Source: Paractinoplanes tereljensis
GTDB taxonomy: Bacteria > Actinomycetota > Actinomycetes > Mycobacteriales > Micromonosporaceae
Assembly: GCF_016862435.1 (NCBI RefSeq)
Contig: NZ_BOMY01000051.1
Coordinates: forward strand, 204,713 to 268,712
Direction: 5' to 3'
Length of the DNA: 64,000 nucleotides
The notes beneath the pieces are model-generated. The model saw only the letters and a list, made by a program, of their open reading frames with translations, ran no database searches and was not told the origin of the DNA. A program made the position numbers and the translations under genes. Shown here piece after piece: positions 43,579 to 51,647 of this stretch; the first letter of the stretch is position 1; each line of letters begins with the position of its first letter.

Positions 43579-45162
43579 ATGAGCGAAATCGACGTTCTGG
43601 TCGTCGGGGCCGGGGTCACCGGCATCTACCAGCTGTACCGGGCCCGGGAGGCCGGCTTCTCGGCCCGCCTGCTCGAGGCCGGTGACGGTGTCGGCGGCAC
43701 CTGGTTCTGGAACCGTTACCCCGAGGCGCGCTTCGACTCGGAGAGCTACACCTACGGCTACCTGTTCTCCCAGGAGTTGTGGGAGGAGTGGGAGTGGTCG
43801 GAGCAGTTCGCCGGCCAGCCCGAGATCGAGCGCTACTTCAACCACGTCGCCGACCGGTTCGACCTGCGGAAAGACATGGTCTTCGACGCCAAGGTGACCT
43901 CGGCGGTGTTCGACGAGTCGGCCGCGATCTGGACCGTGCGCACCGAGGACGGCACCGAACACCGGGCCCGGTTCGTGGTCGCTGCGACCGGCATCCTCTC
44001 GGTGCCGTTCATCCCGGCGATCCCCGGCCGCGACGACTTCCGGGGCGCGCAGTACCACACCGGACGCTGGCCGACGACGCCGATCGACTTCACCGGCCTG
44101 CGGGTCGCGCAGATCGGCACCGGCTCCAGCGGGGTGCAGATCGTGCCGGCCATCGCCGGGGACGTAGCCGCGCTGACCGTTTTCCAGAAGGTCGCCGACT
44201 GGGCCACGCCGCTGAACAACCGGCCGATCACCGACGAGGAGCAGGCCGATCTCAAGGCCCGCTACGAGTCCATCCGGGACACGCTGAACACCTCGCCGAG
44301 CGGCTTCCTGCACGAGCTTCCCTCCCGCCGGGGTGCCGAGGAGAGCGCCGAGCAGCGCCGTGAGTTCTACGAGAAGCTGTGGAACGGCCCCGGCTTCACC
44401 AAGCTCAGCCAGACCTATCTCGACATGACCACCGATCCGGCGATCAACGCCGAGTGGTGCGCGTTCATCGCCGAGAAGGTGCGCGCCATCGTCACCGATC
44501 CAGCCACGGCCGAACGCCTGCTGCCCAAGGACCACGGCTACGGCGGCCGTCGCCCGCCGTTCGTGACCGGTTACTACGAGGCCTTCAACAACCCGGCCGT
44601 CGATCTCGTCGACCTCAACGAGACCCCGATCATCAAAATCACCAGCAACGGCATAGAGACCACCGCGGGCGTACGCGAATACGACGTGATCATCTGGGCG
44701 ACCGGGTACGACTTCGGTACCGGCGCGCTGAACCGCCTCGGCGTGCGTGGCCGGGACGGGCTGGCCCTGGAGAAGCACTGGGCGGACGGGCCGCAGACGT
44801 TTCTCGGCATCATGACGGCCGGCTTCCCGAACTTCTTCTTCCCGGGCGGCCCGCACGGCGCGCTCGGCAACAACCCGCGCTACTCCGGCGACCAGGTCGA
44901 TTTCGTCATCGACGCGCTGGTCCGCACCCGCGCGCAAGGCAACCGGACGATCGAGGTGACGCCGGAGGCGGAGAAGGAGTGGACCGACCTGATGGACGGC
45001 AGCAGCAACCACTCCTCGTTCTTGACCAGCAGCTACTTCTACGGCGCCAACATCCCCGGCAAGCCGGTGAAGCAGCTGCTCAACCCGACCGGCCGGTGGA
45101 ACCTGCAGCAGATGATCGCCGGGGTCACCGCCGACGACTACGCGGCCTTCCGGTTCGCGTGA
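43579..45162 (+). CDS. Baeyer-Villiger monooxygenase (class B flavoprotein)
   Basis: The 527-residue FAD/NADPH enzyme converts ketones to esters or lactones with O2. The N-terminal FAD motif GAGVTGIYQLYRA is at about residues 10-22 with GVGGTWFWNRYPEARFD after it. The type I BVMO fingerprint FxGxxxHxxxWP is intact at 154-165 (FRGAQYHTGRWP). The NADPH Rossmann motif GTGSSGVQ is at about 179-186. It resembles cyclohexanone and steroid monooxygenases. It is divergent from the CMD-SDR pair, with two operators between. The ketone is unknown; an alicyclic or terpenoid ketone is the natural guess. Confidence 0.95.
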   Translation: MSEIDVLVVGAGVTGIYQLYRAREAGFSARLLEAGDGVGGTWFWNRYPEARFDSESYTYGYLFSQELWEEWEWSEQFAGQPEIERYFNHVADRFDLRKDMVFDAKVTSAVFDESAAIWTVRTEDGTEHRARFVVAATGILSVPFIPAIPGRDDFRGAQYHTGRWPTTPIDFTGLRVAQIGTGSSGVQIVPAIAGDVAALTVFQKVADWATPLNNRPITDEEQADLKARYESIRDTLNTSPSGFLHELPSRRGAEESAEQRREFYEKLWNGPGFTKLSQTYLDMTTDPAINAEWCAFIAEKVRAIVTDPATAERLLPKDHGYGGRRPPFVTGYYEAFNNPAVDLVDLNETPIIKITSNGIETTAGVREYDVIIWATGYDFGTGALNRLGVRGRDGLALEKHWADGPQTFLGIMTAGFPNFFFPGGPHGALGNNPRYSGDQVDFVIDALVRTRAQGNRTIEVTPEAEKEWTDLMDGSSNHSSFLTSSYFYGANIPGKPVKQLLNPTGRWNLQQMIAGVTADDYAAFRFA

Positions 45163-45168
45163 CCGCTG

Positions 45169-45201
45169 ATCGGAGCCGGGCCACGATGGCCCGGCTCCGA
45201 T
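45169..45201. terminator. Strong bidirectional hairpin terminator
   Basis: ATCGGAGCCGGGCC (45169-45182) and GGCCCGGCTCCGAT (45188-45201) are perfect 14-bp arms around ACGAT, between the convergent BVMO and SnoaL-like genes. Confidence 0.85.
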
Positions 45202-45206
45202 GACGC

Positions 45207-45578
45207 TCAGAGGATCGTGGTGACCCGCCGCTCGAACAGCCACGAGTCCCCGTGCCGGCGCAGCGTGTCGTCGTAACGGCCGATCAGCTGCAACGCCCAG
45301 CCCTCGGCGCCGCGCTGGAAGAAGGCGAGGTCACTGACCGCGGTCGCCTCGTCCGGGCCGGCCGGGGTGATCACCGTGTTGGCCACCAGGTGCAGTTGCG
45401 GCGCGGCCGGCACCAGCGCGGCGTACCCGGCCTGGAGTTCCTCCTGCCCCGCGAAGGTGCCCAGTCCGACGATCTCGGAGACCCCGCCGGGGGCGAACAA
45501 CGCAACCACCTCGGCCGTACGCCCGGCGTCCAGCGCATGCGCGTACCCAGAGACAGCCGCACCGATCGACGTAGCCAT
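45207..45578 (-). CDS. SnoaL/NTF2-like protein 2
   Basis: The 123-residue protein has the cone-shaped NTF2-like fold pattern: AVSGYAHALDAGRTAEVVALFAPGGV, LHLVANTVITPAGPDEATAVSDLAFFQ and IGRYDDTLRRHGDSWLFERRVTTI. It is a close paralogue of the next gene upstream (45587), sharing GRYDDTLR, DSWLFERR/DGWRFQRR and TAVSDxxFFQRG. NTF2-like proteins include polyketide cyclases, limonene epoxide hydrolase-like enzymes and dehydratase-like enzymes, so it could hydrate, isomerise or hydrolyse an island intermediate. It ends at a terminator. Confidence 0.85.
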   Translation of the reverse strand: MATSIGAAVSGYAHALDAGRTAEVVALFAPGGVSEIVGLGTFAGQEELQAGYAALVPAAPQLHLVANTVITPAGPDEATAVSDLAFFQRGAEGWALQLIGRYDDTLRRHGDSWLFERRVTTIL

Positions 45579-45586
45579 CGCCCCTC

Positions 45587-45973
45587 CTAAGCCTGGTAGG
45601 TGGTGATGCGGCGCTGAAAGCGCCAGCCGTCGCCGTCGTCGCGCAGCGTGTCGTCGTAGCGACCGACCACCAGCGGCTGCCAGCCGGCCTCGCCGCGCTG
45701 GAAGAAGACGACGTCGCTGACCGCGGTCGCCGCGCCGTCCGCGCCGACCGTGATCACGGTGTTGCCGACCAGGTGTTTCTGCGGCTGGGCCGGCGCCCAG
45801 CCGGCGAACGCGGCCCGCAGCGCGTCGTGCCCGATGACCGGGTCCATGCCCGGGATCTCCAGCACCGCGTCCTTGCCGTACAGGGCCACCACCTCGTCGG
45901 TGCGGCCGGCGTCCTGCGCCTGGGTGTGCGCGCCGAGCAATGCGCGCACGGCGGCCTCGACAGATTCGCTCAT
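45587..45973 (-). CDS. SnoaL/NTF2-like protein 1
   Basis: The 128-residue protein starts at ATG 45973 behind GGAGGA. It shares the fold and many residues with the gene 9 bp downstream, so the pair arose by tandem duplication and may form a heteromer. GRTDEVVALYGKDAVLEIPGMDPVIGHDALRAAF is the typical SnoaL opening and VVGRYDDTLRDDGDGWRFQRR the closing strand pair. Its promoter lies at the operator at 46014, shared with the divergent cyclase-family gene. Confidence 0.85.
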   Translation of the reverse strand: MSESVEAAVRALLGAHTQAQDAGRTDEVVALYGKDAVLEIPGMDPVIGHDALRAAFAGWAPAQPQKHLVGNTVITVGADGAATAVSDVVFFQRGEAGWQPLVVGRYDDTLRDDGDGWRFQRRITTYQA

Positions 45974-46013
45974 CGTTCCTCCACGTCCCGTTGTTGACCA
46001 GGCCGCGAGTCTA

Positions 46014-46030
46014 TTGACCGATCGGTACAA
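46014..46030. promoter_or_regulatory. Island operator c
   Basis: TTGACCGATCGGTACAA contains the GACCGATCGGT core. It lies in the divergent gap between the SnoaL-like pair and the cyclase-family gene. Confidence 0.7.
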
Positions 46031-46083
46031 ACGGCAATAGCATCGGCGACCAGCGGTTACGTGCGGGAAAGGGAGACGAAACA

Positions 46084-47130
46084 ATGACGAAGCGTTGGCA
46101 GCAGCGGCCCCCCGGCTCCACGTGGGGCGACTGGGGCGATGACGACGAGCTCGGCCGGATCAACCTGCTCACCCCGGAGAAGGTGCTGCAGGGCGTCCGC
46201 GAGGTCACCGACGGCGTCACCTTCAGCCTGAGCCTGCCGCTCGACTATCCCGGCGGCACCTCCCTCAACCAGCGGCGCTATCCGCCGATCCTGCGCCCGA
46301 CCGAGGACCTGGAACACAAGCAGGACGTCTTCTACAACGTGGTGGCCAGCCAGCAGATCGCCCCGGTGCTCACCGACGTCTGGTCGGACGATGTGGTCAC
46401 CCTCTGGCTGCAGTACTCGACGCAATGGGACGCCCTCGCCCACCAGGGCGCCGAGTTCGACGCCGACGGTGACGGCGTGGCCGAGCCGATCTACTACAAC
46501 GGCTACCGGCCCGGCATCGACATCATCGGCCCGCAGGAGGACGCCAAGGGCGACGGCAGCGGCAGCCTCAGCTTCGCCAAGCACCTCGGCCTCGAGCACA
46601 TGGCCGAGCACGGCGTGCAGGGCCGCGGTGTCCTGATCGACCTGGCCCACCACCTGGGCACCGCCTGGCAGCCGGTCAACCTGGCCACGCTCCAGGAGAT
46701 CATGGCGGCCGACAAGGTGGTGGTCGAGCCGGGCGACATGCTGCTGCTGCGCACCGGCTTCGCCGAGCAGATCCTGGCCTGGGAGAAGAACCCCGACCCG
46801 GTCGCCATCCAGGCCTACGCGCCCTATCTCGACGGCCACGACCCGGCGCTGCTGGAGTGGATCGCCGAGTCGCAGATCTCGGCGCTGGTCGCCGACAACT
46901 ACGCCGTCGAGGGCCTCGACGGACACCAGGACCCGGAACCGCACACCCTGCTGCCGATCCATAATCTGTGCCTGTTCAAGCTCGGCGTGCCGCTCGGCGA
47001 GCTCTGGTACCTGGAGAAGCTGGCCGGCTGGCTGCGCGCGCACGACCGCAGCCGCTTCCTGCTCACCGCTCCCCCGCTCAACCTGCCCGGCACCCAGGGC
47101 AGCCCGCTGACCCCGGTCGCCACGGTCTGA
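46084..47130 (+). CDS. Cyclase-family metal-dependent hydrolase
   Basis: The 348-residue protein belongs to the kynurenine-formamidase-like cyclase family, which hydrolyses amides, lactones or esters with a divalent metal. The family's HxGTHxDxPxH metal motif appears in a variant form, STQWDALAHQGAEFD at about residues 117-131. GVLIDLAHHLG at about 181-191, the LLLRTGF strand near 221 and ALVADNYAVEGL near 270 are also recognisable. Next to a BVMO, a lactone-opening role is an attractive inference. It is divergent from the SnoaL-like pair at operator c, and a hairpin follows its stop. Confidence 0.85.
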   Translation: MTKRWQQRPPGSTWGDWGDDDELGRINLLTPEKVLQGVREVTDGVTFSLSLPLDYPGGTSLNQRRYPPILRPTEDLEHKQDVFYNVVASQQIAPVLTDVWSDDVVTLWLQYSTQWDALAHQGAEFDADGDGVAEPIYYNGYRPGIDIIGPQEDAKGDGSGSLSFAKHLGLEHMAEHGVQGRGVLIDLAHHLGTAWQPVNLATLQEIMAADKVVVEPGDMLLLRTGFAEQILAWEKNPDPVAIQAYAPYLDGHDPALLEWIAESQISALVADNYAVEGLDGHQDPEPHTLLPIHNLCLFKLGVPLGELWYLEKLAGWLRAHDRSRFLLTAPPLNLPGTQGSPLTPVATV

Positions 47131-47136
47131 CCAGCT

Positions 47137-47168
47137 CCGGCCCGCCTCGCGTCGCGGGGCGGGCCCGG
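47137..47168 (+). terminator. Hairpin after cyclase-family gene
   Basis: CCGGCCCGCC (47137-47146) pairs with GGCGGGCCCGG (47158-47168) with one bulged base. It lies in the 60-bp gap before the TetR regulator gene. Confidence 0.6.
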
Positions 47169-47190
47169 CTGATCGTGTAACGTGGCCCCG

Positions 47191-47922
47191 ATGTCACCCA
47201 CGGCTTCGAAGAACGAGGAGAAGCCCTCGACGCGGCGCGCGCGCGGCAAGACCGAGCGCTACTGGCGCATGCGCGACCAGGTCATCGACATCGCCGTCGA
47301 GCTGTTCTCGAAGAACGGTTACGCCAGCACCGGGGTCGCCGACATCGGCGAGGCCGCCGGCCTGGCCCGCGGGGCGCTCTACTACTACATCAAGTCCAAG
47401 GAAGCGCTGCTCGCCGAGATCCACGACCGCGTCATGGATCCGCTGCTCAAGGAGGCCGCGGCGATCGCCGCCCTCGACCTGAGCTTCCCGGCACGCCTGC
47501 GGCTGATGTCCGAGTCGCTGCTCTGGCAGGTCATCAACCGGCACGACCACGTGTGGGTGTTCCTGCATGAATACCGCCAGCTGGAGGGCGAGTTCCGCAC
47601 CCTGTTCAAGGCGAAGCGGGACACCTTCGAGCAGAGCATCCAGGCCGTCCTGGAGCAGGGTCAGCGCGAAGGGCTGCTGCGCCCGCTCGACCTGGAACTG
47701 ACCAAGCTGACGTTCCTCAACATGCACAACTACACGTACCAGTGGGTCGCCACCAAGGACGTGAAGGTCGAGGACCTCTCCGGCCTGTACTGCGAGATCT
47801 TCCTGAACGGCATCCTGACCAGCCCCGCCACCCAGGACTCCGCCTCGGCGGAGCTGGAGCACGGCCGAGCCGTACTCCAGTCCCTGCGCGACGCGCCGGC
47901 GGTCAGCCGAACTGATGCCTGA
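47191..47922 (+). CDS. TetR-family regulator, probable master regulator of the island
   Basis: The 243-residue protein starts at ATG 47191; GTG 47182 is possible and neither has a good ribosome site. The N-terminal helix-turn-helix runs RMRDQVIDIAVELFSKNGYASTGVADIGEAAGLARGALYYYIKSKEALL (about residues 26-75). The ligand domain resembles fatty-acyl-CoA or steroid-type TetR repressors (LSFPARLRLMSESLLWQVINRHDHVWVFLHEYRQLEGEFR). It is the only intact regulator inside the island, so it is the best candidate to bind the seven GACC-N4-GGTC palindromes. None of them lies at its own promoter, which would mean no autoregulation through this site. Confidence 0.88.
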   Translation: MSPTASKNEEKPSTRRARGKTERYWRMRDQVIDIAVELFSKNGYASTGVADIGEAAGLARGALYYYIKSKEALLAEIHDRVMDPLLKEAAAIAALDLSFPARLRLMSESLLWQVINRHDHVWVFLHEYRQLEGEFRTLFKAKRDTFEQSIQAVLEQGQREGLLRPLDLELTKLTFLNMHNYTYQWVATKDVKVEDLSGLYCEIFLNGILTSPATQDSASAELEHGRAVLQSLRDAPAVSRTDA

Positions 47923-48817
47923 GGAAAGATCCAGACCAGGCAAGAAGATCTGACGGTACGTAGTAGCCGGTCTCGTCGTTGATGGTGGACCAGTTGGCGG
48001 CCACGTCCTCGATCGACGGTGCGCCCTTGTCGTGCAGGTAGCCCTCGGTCGAGCCGAGGAAGACGCGGGCGAAGCGGCCGGCGCCGGCCGTGTAGATCTC
48101 GCCGCTCACCGGGCAGCTCTCGTGGGCCAGGTAGGCCGCCATCGGGGCCACCGCGTCCGGCGGCATGACCGACGGGCCGGCGTCGCCCTGCAGGTTCTCC
48201 GCCTCGCCACCGGCCATCCGGGTCTGCGCGGCCGGCGCGATCAGGTTGACCTTGATGCCGTGCGGTTCGCCGGCCACCTTGGCGCTGCGGGCCAGGCCGA
48301 CCACACCGGCTTTGGCGGCCGCGTAGCCGAGGTTGTTGTCCAGGCCGAAGATGCCGCTCGAGGTGGTCAGCACCGCGCGGCCGTAACCCTGCTCGACGAA
48401 GTGCGGCCAGGCCGCCCGCAGCACGGTGAACGTGCCGATCAGGTGGACGGCCAGGTGCCGTTCGAGGTTGTCCAGGTCGGCCTCGGGCAGGCCGGCCCAG
48501 CGGATGATGCCGGCGTTGGCGACCACCGCGTCGATCCGGCCGAAGTGTTCGAGGGCGGTGCCGACGATCGCCTCGCCGCCCTCGGTGGTGGACACGTCGT
48601 GGGTGTCGGCGACGGCGGTGCCGCCGGCCGCGACGATCTCGTCGACCACGGCCTGGGCCGGGCCGGTGTCGGTGCCGTCGCCCTCCATCGACCCGCCGAG
48701 GTCGTTGACCACGACCTTGGCGCCCCGCTGGGCGAGCAACCGGGCGTAGGCGCGGCCGATACCGCGGCCGGCCCCGGTGACCACCGCGACGCGTCCTTCG
48801 AAACTGAGCTCGCTCAT
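47903..48817 (-). CDS. SDR family 3-hydroxyacyl-CoA dehydrogenase-like enzyme
   Basis: The 304-residue SDR starts at ATG 48817 behind AAAGGAG. TGAGRGIGRAYARLLAQRGAKVVVNDLGG at about residues 12-40 matches the dehydrogenase domain of multifunctional enzyme type 2 (HSD17B4-like), which oxidises 3-hydroxyacyl-CoA. The NAG motif is at about 102 and the catalytic TSSGIFG with YAAAK at about 150-170. A C-terminal extension after residue 250 (VFLGSTEGYLHDKGAPSIEDV) is also shared with that group. It has its own operator (48852) and overlaps the TetR gene end by 20 bp. Confidence 0.88.
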   Translation of the reverse strand: MSELSFEGRVAVVTGAGRGIGRAYARLLAQRGAKVVVNDLGGSMEGDGTDTGPAQAVVDEIVAAGGTAVADTHDVSTTEGGEAIVGTALEHFGRIDAVVANAGIIRWAGLPEADLDNLERHLAVHLIGTFTVLRAAWPHFVEQGYGRAVLTTSSGIFGLDNNLGYAAAKAGVVGLARSAKVAGEPHGIKVNLIAPAAQTRMAGGEAENLQGDAGPSVMPPDAVAPMAAYLAHESCPVSGEIYTAGAGRFARVFLGSTEGYLHDKGAPSIEDVAANWSTINDETGYYVPSDLLAWSGSFLRHQFG

Positions 48818-48851
48818 GCGCGACTCCTTTGAGATGAGGGTGCGCACGACA

Positions 48852-48873
48852 TTAGACCGATCGGTCGATACAG
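48852..48873. promoter_or_regulatory. Island operator d
   Basis: TAGACCGATCGGTCGATACA holds the fully symmetric core GACCGATCGGTC (48855-48866), 35 bp upstream of the SDR start and between the SDR and the enoyl-CoA hydratase genes. Confidence 0.75.
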
Positions 48874-48888
48874 ACAAGAAACAACTGG

Positions 48889-49680
48889 TCAACGGCCTTG
48901 AAACGTGGCCCGGCGGGGGCCATTGGCGACGAAACTGCGCAGGCCGGCGCGGGCGTCCGCGCTCGCGAAACAGGTGGCGATCAGGTCGGCCTCCAGGGCC
49001 AGCCCGGCCTCGATCGGCAGGTCGGCGTCGATCGCCTGCTTCGCGTAGCGCAGCGCGAGCGGGCCCCGTGCGAAGCCCAGACCCTGCTCCACCGCCGCAC
49101 CGAAGGCGTCGTCGACCACCCGATCGACCAGGCCGATAGCCAGGGCCTCGTCGGCCGGCACCGGGCGGCCGGTGAGGATCAGGTCCTTGGCGCGGGCCGC
49201 CCCGACCGCCCGGCGCAGGCGCTGCGTGCCGCCGGAGCCTGGGATGATCCCGAGGGTGATCTCGGGCAGCCCGAACACGGCACTGCGCCCGGCGATCCGG
49301 AAGTCGGCGGCCAGCGCGAGCTCGCAGCCGCCGCCCAGCGCGTAGCCGTCGATCGCGGCGACGGTGATCTGCGGCGCGGTTGCCAGGGCCTGGAACGCGC
49401 CCTGCAGCACCCGGTTACGCCGATCGAAGTCGGCCGGGCTCAGGTCGATCAGCTCGGTGACGTCGGCGCCGGCCGCGAAGTGCCGGGGCCCGCCGGTGAG
49501 CACCACGGCCCGGTACGGCGAGCCGTCGTCGTGCAGGCCGGCCGCCACCGCGGCGAGGTCGTCCCACATGGACTGGTCGAGCGCGTTGACCGGCGGGCGG
49601 TCGAGCCGCAGGACGCCGAGGCGGGGGTCGGCGGGGTGCGGTTCGAGCCGTACCCGGGCCGGATTCGAGGGACTGGTCAC
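48889..49680 (-). CDS. Enoyl-CoA hydratase/isomerase family protein
   Basis: The 263-residue crotonase-fold protein starts at GTG 49680 behind AGGAGG. The oxyanion-hole segments are HFAAGADVTEL (about residues 67-77) and YALGGGCELALAADFRIAG (about 112-130). The two catalytic Glu positions fall in the ELALAAD and PEITLGIIPGSGG regions (about 140-152), consistent with hydratase activity. It hydrates 2-enoyl-CoA intermediates in beta-oxidation. It is divergent from the acyl-CoA dehydrogenase operon, with operator e in between. Confidence 0.93.
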   Translation of the reverse strand: MTSPSNPARVRLEPHPADPRLGVLRLDRPPVNALDQSMWDDLAAVAAGLHDDGSPYRAVVLTGGPRHFAAGADVTELIDLSPADFDRRNRVLQGAFQALATAPQITVAAIDGYALGGGCELALAADFRIAGRSAVFGLPEITLGIIPGSGGTQRLRRAVGAARAKDLILTGRPVPADEALAIGLVDRVVDDAFGAAVEQGLGFARGPLALRYAKQAIDADLPIEAGLALEADLIATCFASADARAGLRSFVANGPRRATFQGR

Positions 49681-49721
49681 TGTTCCGCACCTCCTGGTTG
49701 GCGCTATGCTGCGGCCAAGAA

Positions 49722-49739
49722 TGTACCGACCGGTCTACA
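49722..49739. promoter_or_regulatory. Island operator e
   Basis: TGTACCGACCGGTCTACA lies in the 82-bp divergent gap between enoyl-CoA hydratase and acyl-CoA dehydrogenase, and can therefore serve both transcripts. Confidence 0.7.
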
Positions 49740-49762
49740 CATTGAAACACCCGGGAGTGCCG

Positions 49763-50899
49763 ATGGACTTCACCCTCACCGAACTCGAGCGCGACCTGCT
49801 CGACCTGGGCCGCACCTACGCCGAGCGGGAGATCGCGCCGATCGCGGCGCAGGCCTGGCACGAGGAGCGCTGCCCCACCGACGTGCTGCGCGGCCTCGGC
49901 GAACTCGGCCTGCTCGGGCTGCTCGTGCCGGAGAAGTGGGGTGGCATCGACGCCTCGACCGTCGGTTACGTCGCGCTGCTGGAGGCCCTCGCCGCGGTCG
50001 ACCCGTCGGTCGCCGCCGCCTGGCAGGCGCACTCGACCATCGGCACCATGCCGCTGCTGCTGTTCGGCTCGGACGACCAGCGCGAGCGGTGGCTGCGCCC
50101 GCTGGCCGAGGGCCGGCAGCTGGCCGCGTTCGGGCTGACCGAGCCGTCGGCCGGCTCCGACGTGCGGTCGCTGCGAACCAAGGCGACCCGGGCGGCCGGC
50201 GGCTGGGTGCTCAACGGGCAGAAGGCGTTCATCTCCAACGCCGGCACCGACATGAGCTTCGGGGTCACCGTGCTGGCCCGGCTGGCCGACGGTGGCTTCG
50301 GCAGCTTCATCGTCGAGCGCGGCGCCACCGGCTACACCGAGGGCCCCAAGCTGCGCGGCATCGGCTGGCACGGCCTGGACACCCGGGACCTGTTCTTCGA
50401 CGACGTGTTCGTCCCGGACGACCAGGTGGTCGGCGAGCCCGGCAAGGGCCTCGGGCAGTTCCTCAGCGCCCTGGAGGTGGGCCGGATCTCGGTGGCGGCG
50501 CTGGCACTGGGCACCGCGCAGGGCGCCCTGAACCTGGCCCTGGAGTACGCCGGGCAGCGCGAGCAGTTCGGCGCGAAGCTCTCCAGCTTCCAGGCCATCC
50601 AGTTCAAGCTGGCCGACATGGCGACCCAGATCGAGGCCGCTCGCTGGCTGACCTACTACGCGGCCTCCCTGCGGGACGCCGGTAAACCCTTCAAGAAGGA
50701 GGCGGCGATGGCCAAGCTCCAGGCCAGTCGGGTGGCCACCGCGGTGACCAGCGAGGCGGTGCAGATCTTCGGCGGCACCGGTTACATGCTGGAGAGCCCG
50801 GTCGCCCGCTTCTACTGCGACGCCAAGGTCCTGGAGATCGGCGAGGGCACCAACGAGATCCAGCACCTGGTGATCGCCCGCGAACTGGGCTGCGCATGA
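49763..50899 (+). CDS. Acyl-CoA dehydrogenase
   Basis: The 378-residue FAD enzyme starts at ATG 49763 behind GGGAG. It has the AFGLTEPSAGSDVRSLRTKA signature (about residues 121-140). The FAD contact GWVLNGQKAFISNAGT follows at about 147-162, and the C-terminal DAKVLEIGEGTNEIQHLVIAREL at about 353-375, whose GEGTNEIQ region is typical of family members with the catalytic Glu nearby. It introduces the 2,3 double bond into an acyl-CoA in beta-oxidation. It leads a four-gene operon: ACAD, SDR, ADH, ligase/E1 fusion. Confidence 0.95.
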   Translation: MDFTLTELERDLLDLGRTYAEREIAPIAAQAWHEERCPTDVLRGLGELGLLGLLVPEKWGGIDASTVGYVALLEALAAVDPSVAAAWQAHSTIGTMPLLLFGSDDQRERWLRPLAEGRQLAAFGLTEPSAGSDVRSLRTKATRAAGGWVLNGQKAFISNAGTDMSFGVTVLARLADGGFGSFIVERGATGYTEGPKLRGIGWHGLDTRDLFFDDVFVPDDQVVGEPGKGLGQFLSALEVGRISVAALALGTAQGALNLALEYAGQREQFGAKLSSFQAIQFKLADMATQIEAARWLTYYAASLRDAGKPFKKEAAMAKLQASRVATAVTSEAVQIFGGTGYMLESPVARFYCDAKVLEIGEGTNEIQHLVIARELGCA

Positions 50900-51636
50900 G
50901 CGACCTGGCCGGCCGGCGGGTGGTCATCACCGGCGCCGGGCGTGGGATCGGCCGGGTTCTCGCCGCCGCGTTCGACGCCGCGGGCGCCCAACTCGCCCTG
51001 GTGGCCCGCGGCGAGACCGCGCTCAAGGAGGTGGCCGAGGGTCTGCACGGCGACCCGCTGATCTGCCCGGGCGACGTCCGCGACGCCGCGTTCAACGACG
51101 GGGTGGCGGCCGACATGGTCGAGCGGTTCGGTGGGGTGGACGTGTGGATCTGCAACGCCGGGGTGTCGCCCGAGTTCGCGGACGCCACCGAGACCTCCCC
51201 GGAGACCTGGCGGGAGATCGTCGACACCAACCTGACCGGGGCGTTCCTGGGCGCCCGGGCCGGAGCCGCGGTGATGGGCGCGGGCGGCCGGATCATCGTG
51301 ACCGGCTCGGTTCTCGGGCACCGGCCGCGCGGCGGGCTGGCCGCCTACTCGGCGTCCAAGAGCGGGGCGCACTCGCTGGTCGCCGCGATGGCGCAGGAGC
51401 TCGGGCCGCGCGGCATCACGGTCAACGCGGTCGCGCTCGGCTGGTTCGAAACGGGGGTGGGCACGCACTGGCGGCGCGACGCCGAGCGGTCCACCGCGAT
51501 CGCCGAGCACACCGCGCTCGGCCGCTGGGGCACCCCGGACGACCTGCCCGGCGTGTTCCTGTTCCTGGCCTCGGCCGGCTCGGCCTACGTGACCGGGGCG
51601 ACGCTCACCGTCGACGGGGGGTACTCGTTGTTATGA
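50896..51636 (+). CDS. SDR family oxidoreductase
   Basis: The 246-residue SDR overlaps the acyl-CoA dehydrogenase stop by 4 bp (ATGA). TGAGRGIGRVLAAAF at about residues 14-28, CNAGV near 85 and the active-site VTGSVLGHRPRGGLAAYSASK at about 135-155 are typical. Arg in VARGE after strand 2 suggests NADP(H). The C-terminal VTGATLTVDGGYSLL is the classical FabG-type end. It may act on a ring or side-chain hydroxyl in the same pathway as its operon partners. Confidence 0.92.
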   Translation: MSDLAGRRVVITGAGRGIGRVLAAAFDAAGAQLALVARGETALKEVAEGLHGDPLICPGDVRDAAFNDGVAADMVERFGGVDVWICNAGVSPEFADATETSPETWREIVDTNLTGAFLGARAGAAVMGAGGRIIVTGSVLGHRPRGGLAAYSASKSGAHSLVAAMAQELGPRGITVNAVALGWFETGVGTHWRRDAERSTAIAEHTALGRWGTPDDLPGVFLFLASAGSAYVTGATLTVDGGYSLL

Positions 51637-51647
51637 AGGGACAGACC

